Assembly (NCBI GenBank): GCA_900769115.1
Contig: CAAGFJ010000095.1
Span: forward strand, 1 to 37,434
Reading direction: 5' to 3'
Length of the DNA stretch: 37,434 bases
Source: Lachnospiraceae bacterium
GTDB lineage: Bacteria; Bacillota; Clostridia; Lachnospirales; Lachnospiraceae
The position numbers were made by a program, and so were the translations under genes. How positions within the stretch are numbered: the stretch's first letter is position 1; every line of letters starts with the position of its first letter. The notes under the pieces were generated by a model that had not been told where the DNA came from, searched no databases, and saw nothing but the letters and a program-made list of their open reading frames with translations. Shown one piece after another: positions 7,243-16,487 of this stretch.

Positions 7243-7929
7243 TTACTCAATCTCTTCACCAATATATAATGAGGTTAAGAATACAAATACATATGCCTGA
7301 AGTAATCCGTCAAAAATATCAAAATACAGACTGAATACAGTCGGTAAGAAGACCGGAACAATCATCTTAATGAGTTCCATAATAACGAATGAACCTAACA
7401 CATTACCGAAAAGTCGCATACAAAGCGATAATGGTCTGGTAAACACTTCAAGGATATTGATTGGGGTTACAATTGCGATTGGTTCTGTAAACTTATGTAA
7501 CCATTTCTTGACGCCTAAGTAATAAATACCCGCGGCCTCAACTAATACAATGCTCATTACAGCCAAAGCAATGGTAACATTCAAATCCTTCGTCGGGGAT
7601 TTGAATCCAAACAAACCGATAATGTTGGAAACACCAATGTATACTAACACGGTTGTCAGATACGGAACAAAGGCTTTTCCTTTCTCACCTATCATGCCTT
7701 CCACGATGCCGGTTAATTTGGTAACAATCAGTTCTGCGACTGCCTGACGTTTACTTATGTGATCGATCTTCATATTTCTGGTAAGGAAAATCGAAAGTAA
7801 AATCAGAACTGCCATGATGATCCATGTTACAACGATCGATTCCTTGATCTCTAAGCCACCAAGTACCGGAATCGTAAACACAGTCTTACATTCGAGTTCT
7901 TCCATCAGGTTTTTTGCTAATTCTTCCAA
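7243..7929 (-). CDS. atpB: ATP synthase Fo a subunit (ion channel)
   Basis: A 228-residue polytopic membrane subunit that forms the half-channels next to the c-ring. The essential arginine lies in PLSLCMRLFGN and the conserved C-terminal helix reads DGLLQAYVFVFLTSLYI. The first gene of the operon; no atpI is seen upstream. I start at TTG (7929-7927) because AAGGAG lies 9 nt upstream. The first in-frame ATG is eight codons later and has no ribosome site. A TTG start may keep expression of this subunit low. Confidence 0.93.
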   Translation of the reverse strand: MEELAKNLMEELECKTVFTIPVLGGLEIKESIVVTWIIMAVLILLSIFLTRNMKIDHISKRQAVAELIVTKLTGIVEGMIGEKGKAFVPYLTTVLVYIGVSNIIGLFGFKSPTKDLNVTIALAVMSIVLVEAAGIYYLGVKKWLHKFTEPIAIVTPINILEVFTRPLSLCMRLFGNVLGSFVIMELIKMIVPVFLPTVFSLYFDIFDGLLQAYVFVFLTSLYIGEEIE

Positions 7930-7966
7930 AAAACCATCTCCTTATCCTTTACTTTGTTTCTATCAG

Positions 7967-7995
7967 AGTTTATAATACTTTACATAAAATGTAAA
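7967..7995 (-). promoter_or_regulatory. Palindromic operator and possible atp promoter between LysR and atpB
   Basis: The shared intergenic region (7930-8045) holds a perfect inverted repeat TTTACAT-AAA-ATGTAAA at 7979-7995, which contains the T-N11-A pattern of LysR-type sites. On the minus strand its outer TTTACA could serve as a -35, with TAAACT (7972-7967) 17 nt further on, placing the palindrome over the atp promoter. The palindrome is certain; its role and the promoter are inferred. Confidence 0.45.
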
Positions 7996-8045
7996 ATATA
8001 TATTTGAAATATTTGCTATATCATATTGACATGGAGGAACGTTTA

Positions 8046-8951
8046 ATGGACATTACCTACGATTATTATCGCATATTCTACTATGTAGCCAAATATAAGA
8101 GTTTTACCAGAGCTGCTACGGTTCTTATGAACAATCAGCCCAACATCAGCCGGGCAATGAACAACTTAGAAAAACAATTAGGCTGTACGCTGTTTCTACG
8201 TTCTAATCGTGGAATCAGTCTCACACCGGAAGGCAAGAAGCTATACAACCATGTATCGGTTGCCTACCGCCATCTGCAGGCAGCTGAATTAGAATTATCC
8301 GGTTCCAACACGTTAGAGAGCGGTAATGTAACGATCAGTGCCAGCGAGACAGCATTACACGGCATCCTGTTGGACGTTTTACGCGATTTTCACAATGCCT
8401 ATCCCAATATTCATATTCACATTTTAAGCCATACCACACCGGAAGCCATTCAGACAGTCCGAAGTGGTCTTGCTGATTTTTGCGTTGTCACCTCTCCAAC
8501 CAGAGTACGCCGTCCCTTCAAAGAAACTATTCTGATGGAATTCCATGAAATATTAGTTGGAAGCCTCAAATATGAACAATTATCCAAAACAAAAATGCGT
8601 CTTCAGGATCTACAGCAATACCCTATGGTCTGCTTAGGCCGCAATTCCATGACCTACAGCTACTTCTCTGAACAGTTTCTGAAACGCAAATTAGTACTTG
8701 ATCCAGAGGTAGAGGTCGCCACCTCAGAACAATTAATCCCTATCATTACACACGACTTAGGAATCGGCTTTATCCCTGACTTTCTTTCCCGTGAGCCATT
8801 GAAAGACGGAGTTATCATCGAGATTCCATTGAAAGAGAAGCTCCCACCACGACAGATCTGTCTGGTAGAGGATTCCGGACACGCACTAAGTGTAGCAGCA
8901 ACCAAATTAAAGCGTATGCTGGTTGCTGCTCACTCCGTAGAAGATATATAG
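8046..8951 (+). CDS. LysR-family transcriptional regulator
   Basis: A 301-residue regulator. The N-terminal winged helix-turn-helix (about residues 1-62: YYRIFYYVAKYKSFTRAATV then LMNNQPNISRAMNNLEKQLG) is followed by a two-lobed substrate-binding-like effector domain (about 88-290). I start at the ATG at 8046, which has GGAGG 8 nt upstream; an upstream in-frame start at 8004 has none. The gene diverges from the ATP synthase operon across a 17-bp palindrome, the usual arrangement for LysR proteins that regulate their neighbour. Here the neighbour is ATP synthase, an unusual target. Confidence 0.9.
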   Translation: MDITYDYYRIFYYVAKYKSFTRAATVLMNNQPNISRAMNNLEKQLGCTLFLRSNRGISLTPEGKKLYNHVSVAYRHLQAAELELSGSNTLESGNVTISASETALHGILLDVLRDFHNAYPNIHIHILSHTTPEAIQTVRSGLADFCVVTSPTRVRRPFKETILMEFHEILVGSLKYEQLSKTKMRLQDLQQYPMVCLGRNSMTYSYFSEQFLKRKLVLDPEVEVATSEQLIPIITHDLGIGFIPDFLSREPLKDGVIIEIPLKEKLPPRQICLVEDSGHALSVAATKLKRMLVAAHSVEDI

Positions 8952-8997
8952 ATCACATCATTACACTAACTATCATTTTCTGACACCATATGCAGAA

Positions 8998-9034
8998 AAA
9001 GAACCAGCCTGGTTAATACACCACCTGGTTCTTT
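8998..9034. terminator. Bidirectional terminator between LysR and the GGDEF gene
   Basis: Arms AAAGAACCAG (8998-9007) and CTGGTTCTTT (9025-9034) pair over 10 bp, with a 17-nt loop that contains the stop codon of the minus-strand gene (9013-9015). On the minus strand it runs into TTTTTC, on the plus strand into CTTTCC. It therefore works best for the GGDEF gene but can serve both convergent genes. Confidence 0.7.
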
Positions 9035-10113
9035 CCATTATTCTTACCTTTATATAGATTCCGATCAGCCTGCTCGATCAATGTCCGGATATTCGTTCCT
9101 TCCGTATAAACAGCAACACCAAATGTCACCGTGACAATAAACCTCTTATCCTGATACCATCCCCTTCTTACAGCAATCTCCCGTCGAACCCGTTCTGCCA
9201 CCTTAACTGCCATCTCTTCATCGGTTCGGATCAAAATAAGCATCTCTTCTCCACCCCAGCGGCATACCGCATCATTCTCCCTTACGTTGCCCGAGATAAT
9301 ATTCGCAATCGTAACTAAGACCTCATCTCCACAATCATGTCCATACGTATCATTAATCCTTTTAAAATCATCAATATCTGCCATGATCAGGCAAAATGTT
9401 TCCTTATTCTTATCCGCTGCATACATTGCCCTATGCAATTCATCATGCATACTTCTCCTGTTCAGCAGATGTGTTAATGGATCAAATCGTGCAATCTCCT
9501 CTAACTCTGAATTCTCCTGTTCTAATTGCTTCTGCATATAACGAATCTCCAACGCAAACAGAATAGAGAAGAAAAACAACATCACAAATGTAACCATTGT
9601 ATTAAAATAATAGAAATAAGAAGCTGCTCTTCCATTACTATACTCTGCCAATATAGGGGGCTGCCTACGGCTTATAACAAGCATCACCATATAACACACC
9701 GTAACGGTCAAGGAAGTCAATACCGGCATTCCAATATTCCGCATCCTGCTCTTCATTGTATATGACAAATAAAAAGATACCGGAACTAATGCTATCGTAT
9801 ATAGCATAAATCCCCAATTCCAACCAAGCAAAAGAGATGCCATACAGGAATGAAATAAGATCTCAATCACCGACGATATATATATGAAACCATACTTTTT
9901 CTTTCTTAGACTTGCAAAGCAATGATACAGGTAAAACAATGTCACAAATACATTATACCCACATAACGGCATAATGCCACATATTGCAAAAGCGATAGTA
10001 AAATGTAAATGCACCAAAGCTACACCAAAACAAATCACCACATACTTGGTATTCGAACTGATTGTCCTCATGCCGCTGAAAATCTGTCTCACCGCATGAT
10101 ATAATTGTTCCAC
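9013..10113 (-). CDS. Membrane-bound diguanylate cyclase (GGDEF)
   Basis: A 366-residue enzyme predicted to make cyclic di-GMP from two GTP. About residues 20-190 hold roughly six hydrophobic segments forming a membrane sensor. A short helix (191-208) links to the GGDEF domain, with DPLTHLLNRRS at 211-221 and the active-site motif GGEEM at 287-291, an accepted variant. The RxxD inhibitory site (REND, 278-281) sits five residues upstream, so product inhibition is likely. The start is GTG with GGGGGAAAG upstream. No phosphodiesterase or PilZ gene is nearby, so its output is not visible here. Confidence 0.92.
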   Translation of the reverse strand: MEQLYHAVRQIFSGMRTISSNTKYVVICFGVALVHLHFTIAFAICGIMPLCGYNVFVTLFYLYHCFASLRKKKYGFIYISSVIEILFHSCMASLLLGWNWGFMLYTIALVPVSFYLSYTMKSRMRNIGMPVLTSLTVTVCYMVMLVISRRQPPILAEYSNGRAASYFYYFNTMVTFVMLFFFSILFALEIRYMQKQLEQENSELEEIARFDPLTHLLNRRSMHDELHRAMYAADKNKETFCLIMADIDDFKRINDTYGHDCGDEVLVTIANIISGNVRENDAVCRWGGEEMLILIRTDEEMAVKVAERVRREIAVRRGWYQDKRFIVTVTFGVAVYTEGTNIRTLIEQADRNLYKGKNNGKNQVVY

Positions 10114-10221
10114 ACGCTTTCCCCCAATCTACGGAATTATCCCATATCGTATATTAACAAATACCTTCTCCTAATCATATAGTTTATTGTAATCCATTTT
10201 TTATAATTTCTCAAGAACTTT

Positions 10222-13200
10222 TTATCGTTCCCGTTCCTTTTTCTTTTGAAGAAGCTGGTTCATGTCCAGTGATTCACGTTTTGATTCTTTTGGTTTATTA
10301 TCTTTCTTCCCTGACTGTTTTCCAGCAGAAATCTTGCCTTTTTGTATCCGGTTTCTTTTTGTTTTCTCCTTGTGCCGGCCTATATTCACATGTATTCTTT
10401 GTCCAACCTTCTGTCCCAGATCAAGAACCCGGATACACTTCTTACGCAATAAGCCATATACGTCAACCGACCATCTCCGTATCATAATATCAAACAACAA
10501 AAGAAACATGGCAAAAATCAGCAGTGGAATGGTAAGTGACACTTTTGTCTTCATCTTTTCCTGTTGCGTTTTCCAGACAGAATCCTCCATGGTGATCTCT
10601 CTGCCTCCTGCCTGTTTTACAAAGGTCGCAAGCTCTGCACCTCCATCATTAAATTGATATTCTCTTGCATACTGATTCGCATATGCCGTATTATAGGCTT
10701 TCGTAACGGTATCCCCATCCTTCTTCCGGATACTGATGCTGTATACTCCAATCTCCCCGGCATCTAATGTATATGCATAACTGCCCGGTTTTACCGCCTC
10801 TAATGTAACTTCCTTGGATTCGCCATCTTCATCGGTAACAACCGCCTCCACTTTGGTATTCGTATCATATTCCGATGTCTCATAGGATATAACCGCCTGG
10901 TTGCCTTCCTGTGTCACCTCAAAGGAATCGCCACCTAATTCCGTATCTGCAATCACATACTGAATCACATTTGACCACAAAAGCGGATAGGCATCCCAAG
11001 CAGCAAACTGACCGGTCCATTCATTAGTTCCATCACTGTTCCATGCAACCGTTCTTCCCAGACCATACTGCCAGGTTGCAAGGATCGGATCTCCTTCTTC
11101 GGACTGTAATATCACATCCGCAGCCGCCTTTGATGTGGCTGCAATATATCCATATAACGGTGGGCAGCCTTCCTCCATAACCCCGGAAAGAATCTCGTTG
11201 TTACTTGTCACAACCGGATAGAATTCCTGATTCACCAGATAGGTCTTAGTGGAAAGATATACCTCCTGTGCAAAGATCCGCGGAATCGAATTATTCACAT
11301 CTGTATAGTAATAACGTCCACCACACTTCTCTGCGATATGGGAAAGAATATCCTGCGCTGCATCCTCGCCAACTGCCACGGTAGATACCGTGATATTATC
11401 CTGTATAATCTTGTCTAAAAGACCATCATATCTCTGATAATCGTCCTGACCATCTGTCAACAGTATGATATGCTTGATCTTGGCATCACTTTTGGCAATC
11501 TCCTCGTAAGCCTGTTCTAATGCCGGATAAATACTGGTTCCTCCTCCATATCCGATAGAACGTATCTCATCCTCGATGGCATCCAGATCATTTGCCGGTC
11601 CGATCGGCACCGTCCAGTTGTAGCTGTCATCAAAGGCAAGCACACCTGCTTCATCCGTCTCTCTCAACTCCGATATACCCGCAATGGCTGCCTGCTTTGC
11701 CAGATCCAACCCCGTTACCGTTCCATTTTCTACCGACGGAGCACACATACTTCCGGACTGGTCGATCACCAGTGCCATTGCCATCTTAGGGATCTCCTTT
11801 TCTCCCTGTAATTCCATATTCACTGGAAGAACCTCTTCTAATTCTGTTCCCTTATAATTACCTAAGGCATAGCTGTTGTCCCCACCGATACAGATATAAC
11901 CACCCGCATAATCCTTCACATAGGATGGCAGTATCTTCGCAAATCCTTTCCGCAGATCATCATAATGTACATTCAGTGTGATCACCGCTTTGTATACATT
12001 CAATTGCGATAATGAAGTTGGCACACCACCAGGAGTAACAAGATCATAATCTATGTTGGCAGCCTGTAATACCTTCTCAAATTCGGATGCCTCTCCATTG
12101 GTTCCCTCTATCAACAATACCTTCGGCCGTGTCTCTACCTGGGCAAATGTCACATAGGTATTATTCACGGAGATTGTGTCCTGTTCCGGTTCGATTACTG
12201 CTTTGTACTGTGCAATCGAGCCTTCTTCACCTACATCTTCAAACACGAACCGGTTCTCACCCTTCGTGACATGTATCTCCTGCTGTCCTTTGGCAATTCT
12301 CCCTGCATAAAGAAACAACAAGGCATCCGTCTCTACATTTGACATGACCGAAACTGTAATATTGTAATGATCGCCGACATGAATTACCTTCGGTGTTGTC
12401 AATCCATCTATATACACTTCATCACTTTGCCCGATGCTGTCTGTCATCGGAATCACCGACAGATTGACATCATTTGCCTTCAATATACTTGCAGAAAGGG
12501 TCATATTTCCATCATTTTCACTTCCATCTGTGAGAAGCACTAATTGCTTGGATGCTCCCTCGTCAAACATCGTACATGCCGCTTTTACCGCCTTTTCAAT
12601 GTTCGTTGCCGTAGTCACCGGCTGTCCTGCAAATGCCTGAAACTTCTTCTGTTCCGTCAGAAACTGCTCTACCGCTGTGTCTTTTCCAAATGTTACAACT
12701 CCGGCAAGATTATGAGCCGGCATAGAATCTAACATCTTGGCAAGATATTCCTCCATCTGATCCCGGTTGCCTGCCATGCTGTCTGACACATCCACTAAAA
12801 AGATTGTCTCCGTTTTCTTCTGCTTTTTCGGTACCGCAATTCCTGCTATTGCCAGTATAACAATAAGAAGTAATATACAACGTACTACAAGATATTGTCT
12901 TTTCTTCGAAGAATGTACCTGCTTGGTATATACAATCCATTCTACGACAAGAAGCATCAATACCACGATCAGTAGTCCATTTCTAAGCATTCTGCCGCCT
13001 GTCCTTATGGATGCACCGGCACCTTCTACCACAGCACTCTCTGCCGCTGTAACATCCGATTCCCTTTCTACCGGGTAATTCTCAATCTCCTCCGCTTTTG
13101 TATTATCTACATGCAGCAATGCCTCTGCTAATTGGGACATAAATATCGGAAACTCTGTCTTCAATGCAACATCTGTATTATGAATATCGAATCCAAACAC

Positions 13201-14583
13201 TCCGATCATTCTTTCCTCACAGGTTCCATAATATCCTGCAATTGCACCATCCGCTGCCTCAATTACCGGAATTCCCCATTCCGGTAATGCATACGTCTGT
13301 GTCTGTGTAATCGCAAAAGATGTATCTTCCACATAGTTCGTAACCGGACTTTTGACAAAAGATAACAATACATTCGTTTGTTCTTCCTCCGGCTTGATAT
13401 CATTTAAGAATGACTCCATCGCCTGTGTATGAAAGAACAGCACCGATGCTTCTTTGGGAATGACACTCCAATCCATATCTTCTGGTATATCCATTCCATC
13501 AAATACATAAAGATCATATGTCTCCTGTGTCAATGCTGATATAGAATCTGTCTTATATACCGTTACAGAATCCTCCAATGCCAATGCCTTTTCTAAGAAC
13601 ACATTTCCTTCGGAAACAAGTAATATGCTTCGGTCTGTATGATCGACAACTCCGATGCTCTGCTCATTATCTGCCACCAGACTGTCCTTGTCACTCAATG
13701 CCGCCTTCAATATTACACTGCCATCTGCCAATATATCCTGTGTATCAAAATATACCGTCGTACTGTCATCGGCCGGTATAGTAACAGACTGCACCTGCAA
13801 TAGCTGATCATTGGCATACAGACTCACGTCCTGTGTCACCGCATCTTCGGTATAATTAGATACCTTACAAAGAGCGGTTATTCCGGTGTCCTCCACACTA
13901 TAATTCACATAATCAACGGAACAGTTCTTGCCCTTGCTATAGACAGATTCTACATTAAATGCAGCCTTTTCACCCGCCTTATTCCAATCATCCAACGCAA
14001 ACTCTGTATCTGTATATACAAAAACCTCTGCCTGTTCCATACCAGAAAGCAGCGAATTCATCAAGCTTGCAGCTATATCTAATGTTCCCGTCTCATTGGT
14101 CGCTTCGATTGCACGAATCCGGCGCTTCAGTGTACCTTTGTCCGTTCCCTGATAGACAACCGATGCCTCTGCACCACAGGACACCACTGTTACATTACTA
14201 TCCTCACTCAGCCTATCCACAACCCGCAAAGCTTCTTTCTTCGCATACTCTAACCGGCTTATTCCAGCTTCGTACTCATATTGCATACTTGCACTGTTGT
14301 CTAACACCACAATTGCCTGTTCCGCACCTTTTCCTCCATTGCGTAGAACCGGTGCCATCAATGCCGCAATCAGCAAAAGCAGCAATCCAATCTGCAGATA
14401 CATTAAGAGATTATGCCGGAACCGTTCAAATGGTGTTCTCGCCTCCAGATTCTTATAGATTTCCTGCCACAACAAAATAGACGAAAACGGTTGGTCTTTC
14501 GCCTTCTGTTTCAATATATATAATAAAATGACAATTGGCACTAAAACAAGAAATGCAAGCGGCCATATATTCTGAACTGTCAT
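10222..14583 (-). CDS. Giant membrane protein with three VWA domains (BatA-like/VWA fusion)
   Basis: 1453 residues. Residues 1-80 are a BatA-type N-terminus with two membrane helices. VWA1 has the metal-site motif DNSAS at 95-99. Two membrane helices follow at about 533-553 and 564-584, then VWA2 (DVSDS 598-602, TDG 685-687), then a glutamine-amidotransferase-like segment (about 820-925, KVLLIEGTN to YICIGGDNSYA). VWA3 (DQSGS 941-945, TDG 1043-1045), a beta-rich region, a helix (about 1348-1366) and a lysine-rich cytosolic tail complete it. In related clusters BatA-like and double-VWA proteins are, to my knowledge, usually separate; here they form one chain. VWA domains bind partners through a metal ion. 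It is the last gene of the cluster, 19 nt after DUF58, with no clear terminator before the GGDEF gene. Confidence 0.85.
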   Translation of the reverse strand: MTVQNIWPLAFLVLVPIVILLYILKQKAKDQPFSSILLWQEIYKNLEARTPFERFRHNLLMYLQIGLLLLLIAALMAPVLRNGGKGAEQAIVVLDNSASMQYEYEAGISRLEYAKKEALRVVDRLSEDSNVTVVSCGAEASVVYQGTDKGTLKRRIRAIEATNETGTLDIAASLMNSLLSGMEQAEVFVYTDTEFALDDWNKAGEKAAFNVESVYSKGKNCSVDYVNYSVEDTGITALCKVSNYTEDAVTQDVSLYANDQLLQVQSVTIPADDSTTVYFDTQDILADGSVILKAALSDKDSLVADNEQSIGVVDHTDRSILLVSEGNVFLEKALALEDSVTVYKTDSISALTQETYDLYVFDGMDIPEDMDWSVIPKEASVLFFHTQAMESFLNDIKPEEEQTNVLLSFVKSPVTNYVEDTSFAITQTQTYALPEWGIPVIEAADGAIAGYYGTCEERMIGVFGFDIHNTDVALKTEFPIFMSQLAEALLHVDNTKAEEIENYPVERESDVTAAESAVVEGAGASIRTGGRMLRNGLLIVVLMLLVVEWIVYTKQVHSSKKRQYLVVRCILLLIVILAIAGIAVPKKQKKTETIFLVDVSDSMAGNRDQMEEYLAKMLDSMPAHNLAGVVTFGKDTAVEQFLTEQKKFQAFAGQPVTTATNIEKAVKAACTMFDEGASKQLVLLTDGSENDGNMTLSASILKANDVNLSVIPMTDSIGQSDEVYIDGLTTPKVIHVGDHYNITVSVMSNVETDALLFLYAGRIAKGQQEIHVTKGENRFVFEDVGEEGSIAQYKAVIEPEQDTISVNNTYVTFAQVETRPKVLLIEGTNGEASEFEKVLQAANIDYDLVTPGGVPTSLSQLNVYKAVITLNVHYDDLRKGFAKILPSYVKDYAGGYICIGGDNSYALGNYKGTELEEVLPVNMELQGEKEIPKMAMALVIDQSGSMCAPSVENGTVTGLDLAKQAAIAGISELRETDEAGVLAFDDSYNWTVPIGPANDLDAIEDEIRSIGYGGGTSIYPALEQAYEEIAKSDAKIKHIILLTDGQDDYQRYDGLLDKIIQDNITVSTVAVGEDAAQDILSHIAEKCGGRYYYTDVNNSIPRIFAQEVYLSTKTYLVNQEFYPVVTSNNEILSGVMEEGCPPLYGYIAATSKAAADVILQSEEGDPILATWQYGLGRTVAWNSDGTNEWTGQFAAWDAYPLLWSNVIQYVIADTELGGDSFEVTQEGNQAVISYETSEYDTNTKVEAVVTDEDGESKEVTLEAVKPGSYAYTLDAGEIGVYSISIRKKDGDTVTKAYNTAYANQYAREYQFNDGGAELATFVKQAGGREITMEDSVWKTQQEKMKTKVSLTIPLLIFAMFLLLFDIMIRRWSVDVYGLLRKKCIRVLDLGQKVGQRIHVNIGRHKEKTKRNRIQKGKISAGKQSGKKDNKPKESKRESLDMNQLLQKKKERER

Positions 14584-14602
14584 CTATTTCCTCCTTTTGC
14601 TC

Positions 14603-15478
14603 TCATTTTCCAGCCAGTATGCCGGAAAATCCCTGTAACATTACCTCGGTAAGAGGTGCATCGGATGGTACACACACATAAGATGCCCCATATTGTCTTG
14701 CTAATGCTTCCAACTCCTTACGCAGGTTAGAAAGCCGCTCCTGATACTGCCGGATTGCAGCATTTGACAATGTGATCTTTACCTTCTCTTTTGTCTCAAG
14801 ATCTTCGAAATTCAAGGTTCCTTCATAATCCGCTTCCAGCTCTTCCCGTGCCAGAATCTGTATCAGACATACCGTCTGTTTCCGGTATGCCAGATACCGG
14901 ACTGCATCCGCAACTCCTTTGGCATCCAGAAAATCACTGATCACAAAAGATACGCCACCGACTGCCAATGGTCTTTTCCGGATGGAATCACCAAGCGTTG
15001 TACCTCCCTCGAAAGAAATCGCACTTAAATCCTCTAATATATGCGGAAATGCCGCCATTCCTGTTACTCCCTTCCCTCTCTGCAGAGAATTCTCCCGTAA
15101 CTGGTTGACATATACCCGGTCAAGGTTCCCCAACACAATATAAGCAAGTGCCGCCGCAATCTGCAACGCCATACGTGACTTCGGCTTATCTCCGAATGCC
15201 ATAGAACCACTTGTATCCACAAAGATATGAAACAGACCTTCCTGCTCCTCCATGAACTGTTTGATATAGAACTTATCGGTTCTTCCGTACGCATTCCAGT
15301 CAATCCGCCGGATATCATCACCCGGAATATATTCCCGATAATCCGAAAATTCTACGGATGACCCTTTCGCACTGGACTTACGCACACCGCTCATTCCCTG
15401 TGACAAATGCATATGCAGGTTCATCTTCAATGTATTCAGTTTTTGAAAGAACTCCGGATCGAATACCATATCATTCAT
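14603..15478 (-). CDS. DUF58-family protein (VWA-like)
   Basis: A 291-residue cytosolic protein. The DUF58 signature DYREYIPGDDIRRIDW lies at about residues 47-62. It is followed by a VWA-like fold with a metal-site motif DTSGSM and the rest of the domain (FVISDFLD, then a C-terminal ALARQYGASYVCVPSD). DUF58 proteins are constant partners of MoxR ATPases. The gene sits 12 nt after MoxR and 19 nt before the three-VWA protein. It has no N-terminal membrane helices, unlike longer DUF58 proteins, so it probably acts as a soluble adaptor. Confidence 0.9.
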   Translation of the reverse strand: MNDMVFDPEFFQKLNTLKMNLHMHLSQGMSGVRKSSAKGSSVEFSDYREYIPGDDIRRIDWNAYGRTDKFYIKQFMEEQEGLFHIFVDTSGSMAFGDKPKSRMALQIAAALAYIVLGNLDRVYVNQLRENSLQRGKGVTGMAAFPHILEDLSAISFEGGTTLGDSIRKRPLAVGGVSFVISDFLDAKGVADAVRYLAYRKQTVCLIQILAREELEADYEGTLNFEDLETKEKVKITLSNAAIRQYQERLSNLRKELEALARQYGASYVCVPSDAPLTEVMLQGFSGILAGK

Positions 15479-15490
15479 TGTATATCCCCT

Positions 15491-16468
15491 TTATACGGTC
15501 TGCATTGTACCAATAATCTCCTGTATAACATCATCTGTCCGCACCCCGTCAGATACGGCTGCAAAATTAAGTGCTAACCGGTGCCGCAATGCCGGATACG
15601 CCACAAACCGGATATCCTCAAACGATACGTTGTATCTTCCCTCTAAGAATGCTCTGGCCTTTGCAGTCTTGATGATTGCCTGTGCCCCACGCGGGCTGGC
15701 TCCATTTGCCACATATTTTCTGGTAATCTCCGGGGCTTCTTCCACCTCCGGATGTGTCGCTACAACGATGGATAACGCATAATCCATAACGGCATCTGCA
15801 ATTGGCATATCCCGGATCACCTGACGAATATGCAGGATCTCTTTCCCGTCTAATACTGCTTTAAGCTCGGTCCTATGATTGGTTACCGTCAGATCCATAA
15901 TCGCCTTCAATTCTTCTTTTTTTGGAAATTCTACTAACAGCTTCAACAGGAATCGATCTAACTGTGCCTCTGGTAACGGATATGTGCCTTCATTCTCAAT
16001 CGGGTTCTGGGTAGCTAATACCATAAATGGTGCCGGAAGCTCATACGTTGTCTTCCCCACTGTCACCGTCTTCTCCTGCATTGCCTCTAATAAAGCGGAC
16101 TGTGTCTTAGGTGTCGCACGGTTAATCTCATCTGCTAATACCAGATTCGAAAAGACCGGTCCTGGTTCAAACCGAAATACATTATTGCCATCTTCTTTTA
16201 CGATCAGATTCGTACCGGTCACATCTGCCGGCATCAGATCCGGTGTAAACTGAATTCTGGAAAACTGCATAGCAAGGACTTTGGAGATTGCCTTGACAAG
16301 CTCCGTCTTACCAAGTCCCGGTACACCCTCTAACAGCACATTACCATCTGCCAAGATCGCAAGCAATACCTGCCGGATCACCTCACGCTGTCCGATAATC
16401 CCCTTTCCAATCTCCTCTTCACACGCTCTGACACGTTCTATCATCTCCTGTATCTCTACTGCCTCCAT
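15491..16468 (-). CDS. MoxR-type AAA+ ATPase
   Basis: A 325-residue ATPase of the MoxR/RavA group, thought to act as a chaperone that assembles or activates VWA-containing partners. Walker A reads EGVPGLGKTELVK, Walker B LVLADEINR, and the MoxR hallmark ATQNPIENEGTYPLPEAQLD is complete. The C-terminal lid domain includes YVANGASPRGAQAIIKTAKA. The length is normal. A GAGGA ribosome site precedes the ATG. Its place beside DUF58 and a VWA protein is the classic arrangement; the ABC transporter upstream is the less common part. Confidence 0.95.
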   Translation of the reverse strand: MEAVEIQEMIERVRACEEEIGKGIIGQREVIRQVLLAILADGNVLLEGVPGLGKTELVKAISKVLAMQFSRIQFTPDLMPADVTGTNLIVKEDGNNVFRFEPGPVFSNLVLADEINRATPKTQSALLEAMQEKTVTVGKTTYELPAPFMVLATQNPIENEGTYPLPEAQLDRFLLKLLVEFPKKEELKAIMDLTVTNHRTELKAVLDGKEILHIRQVIRDMPIADAVMDYALSIVVATHPEVEEAPEITRKYVANGASPRGAQAIIKTAKARAFLEGRYNVSFEDIRFVAYPALRHRLALNFAAVSDGVRTDDVIQEIIGTMQTV

Positions 16469-16487
16469 ACGTCGTCCTCACTTTCTC

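Noticed and set aside
13959..14480. 173-codon plus-strand frame inside the VWA gene
   Set aside because: Antisense to a well-supported gene, no start signal, and Pro/Leu/His-rich shadow composition.
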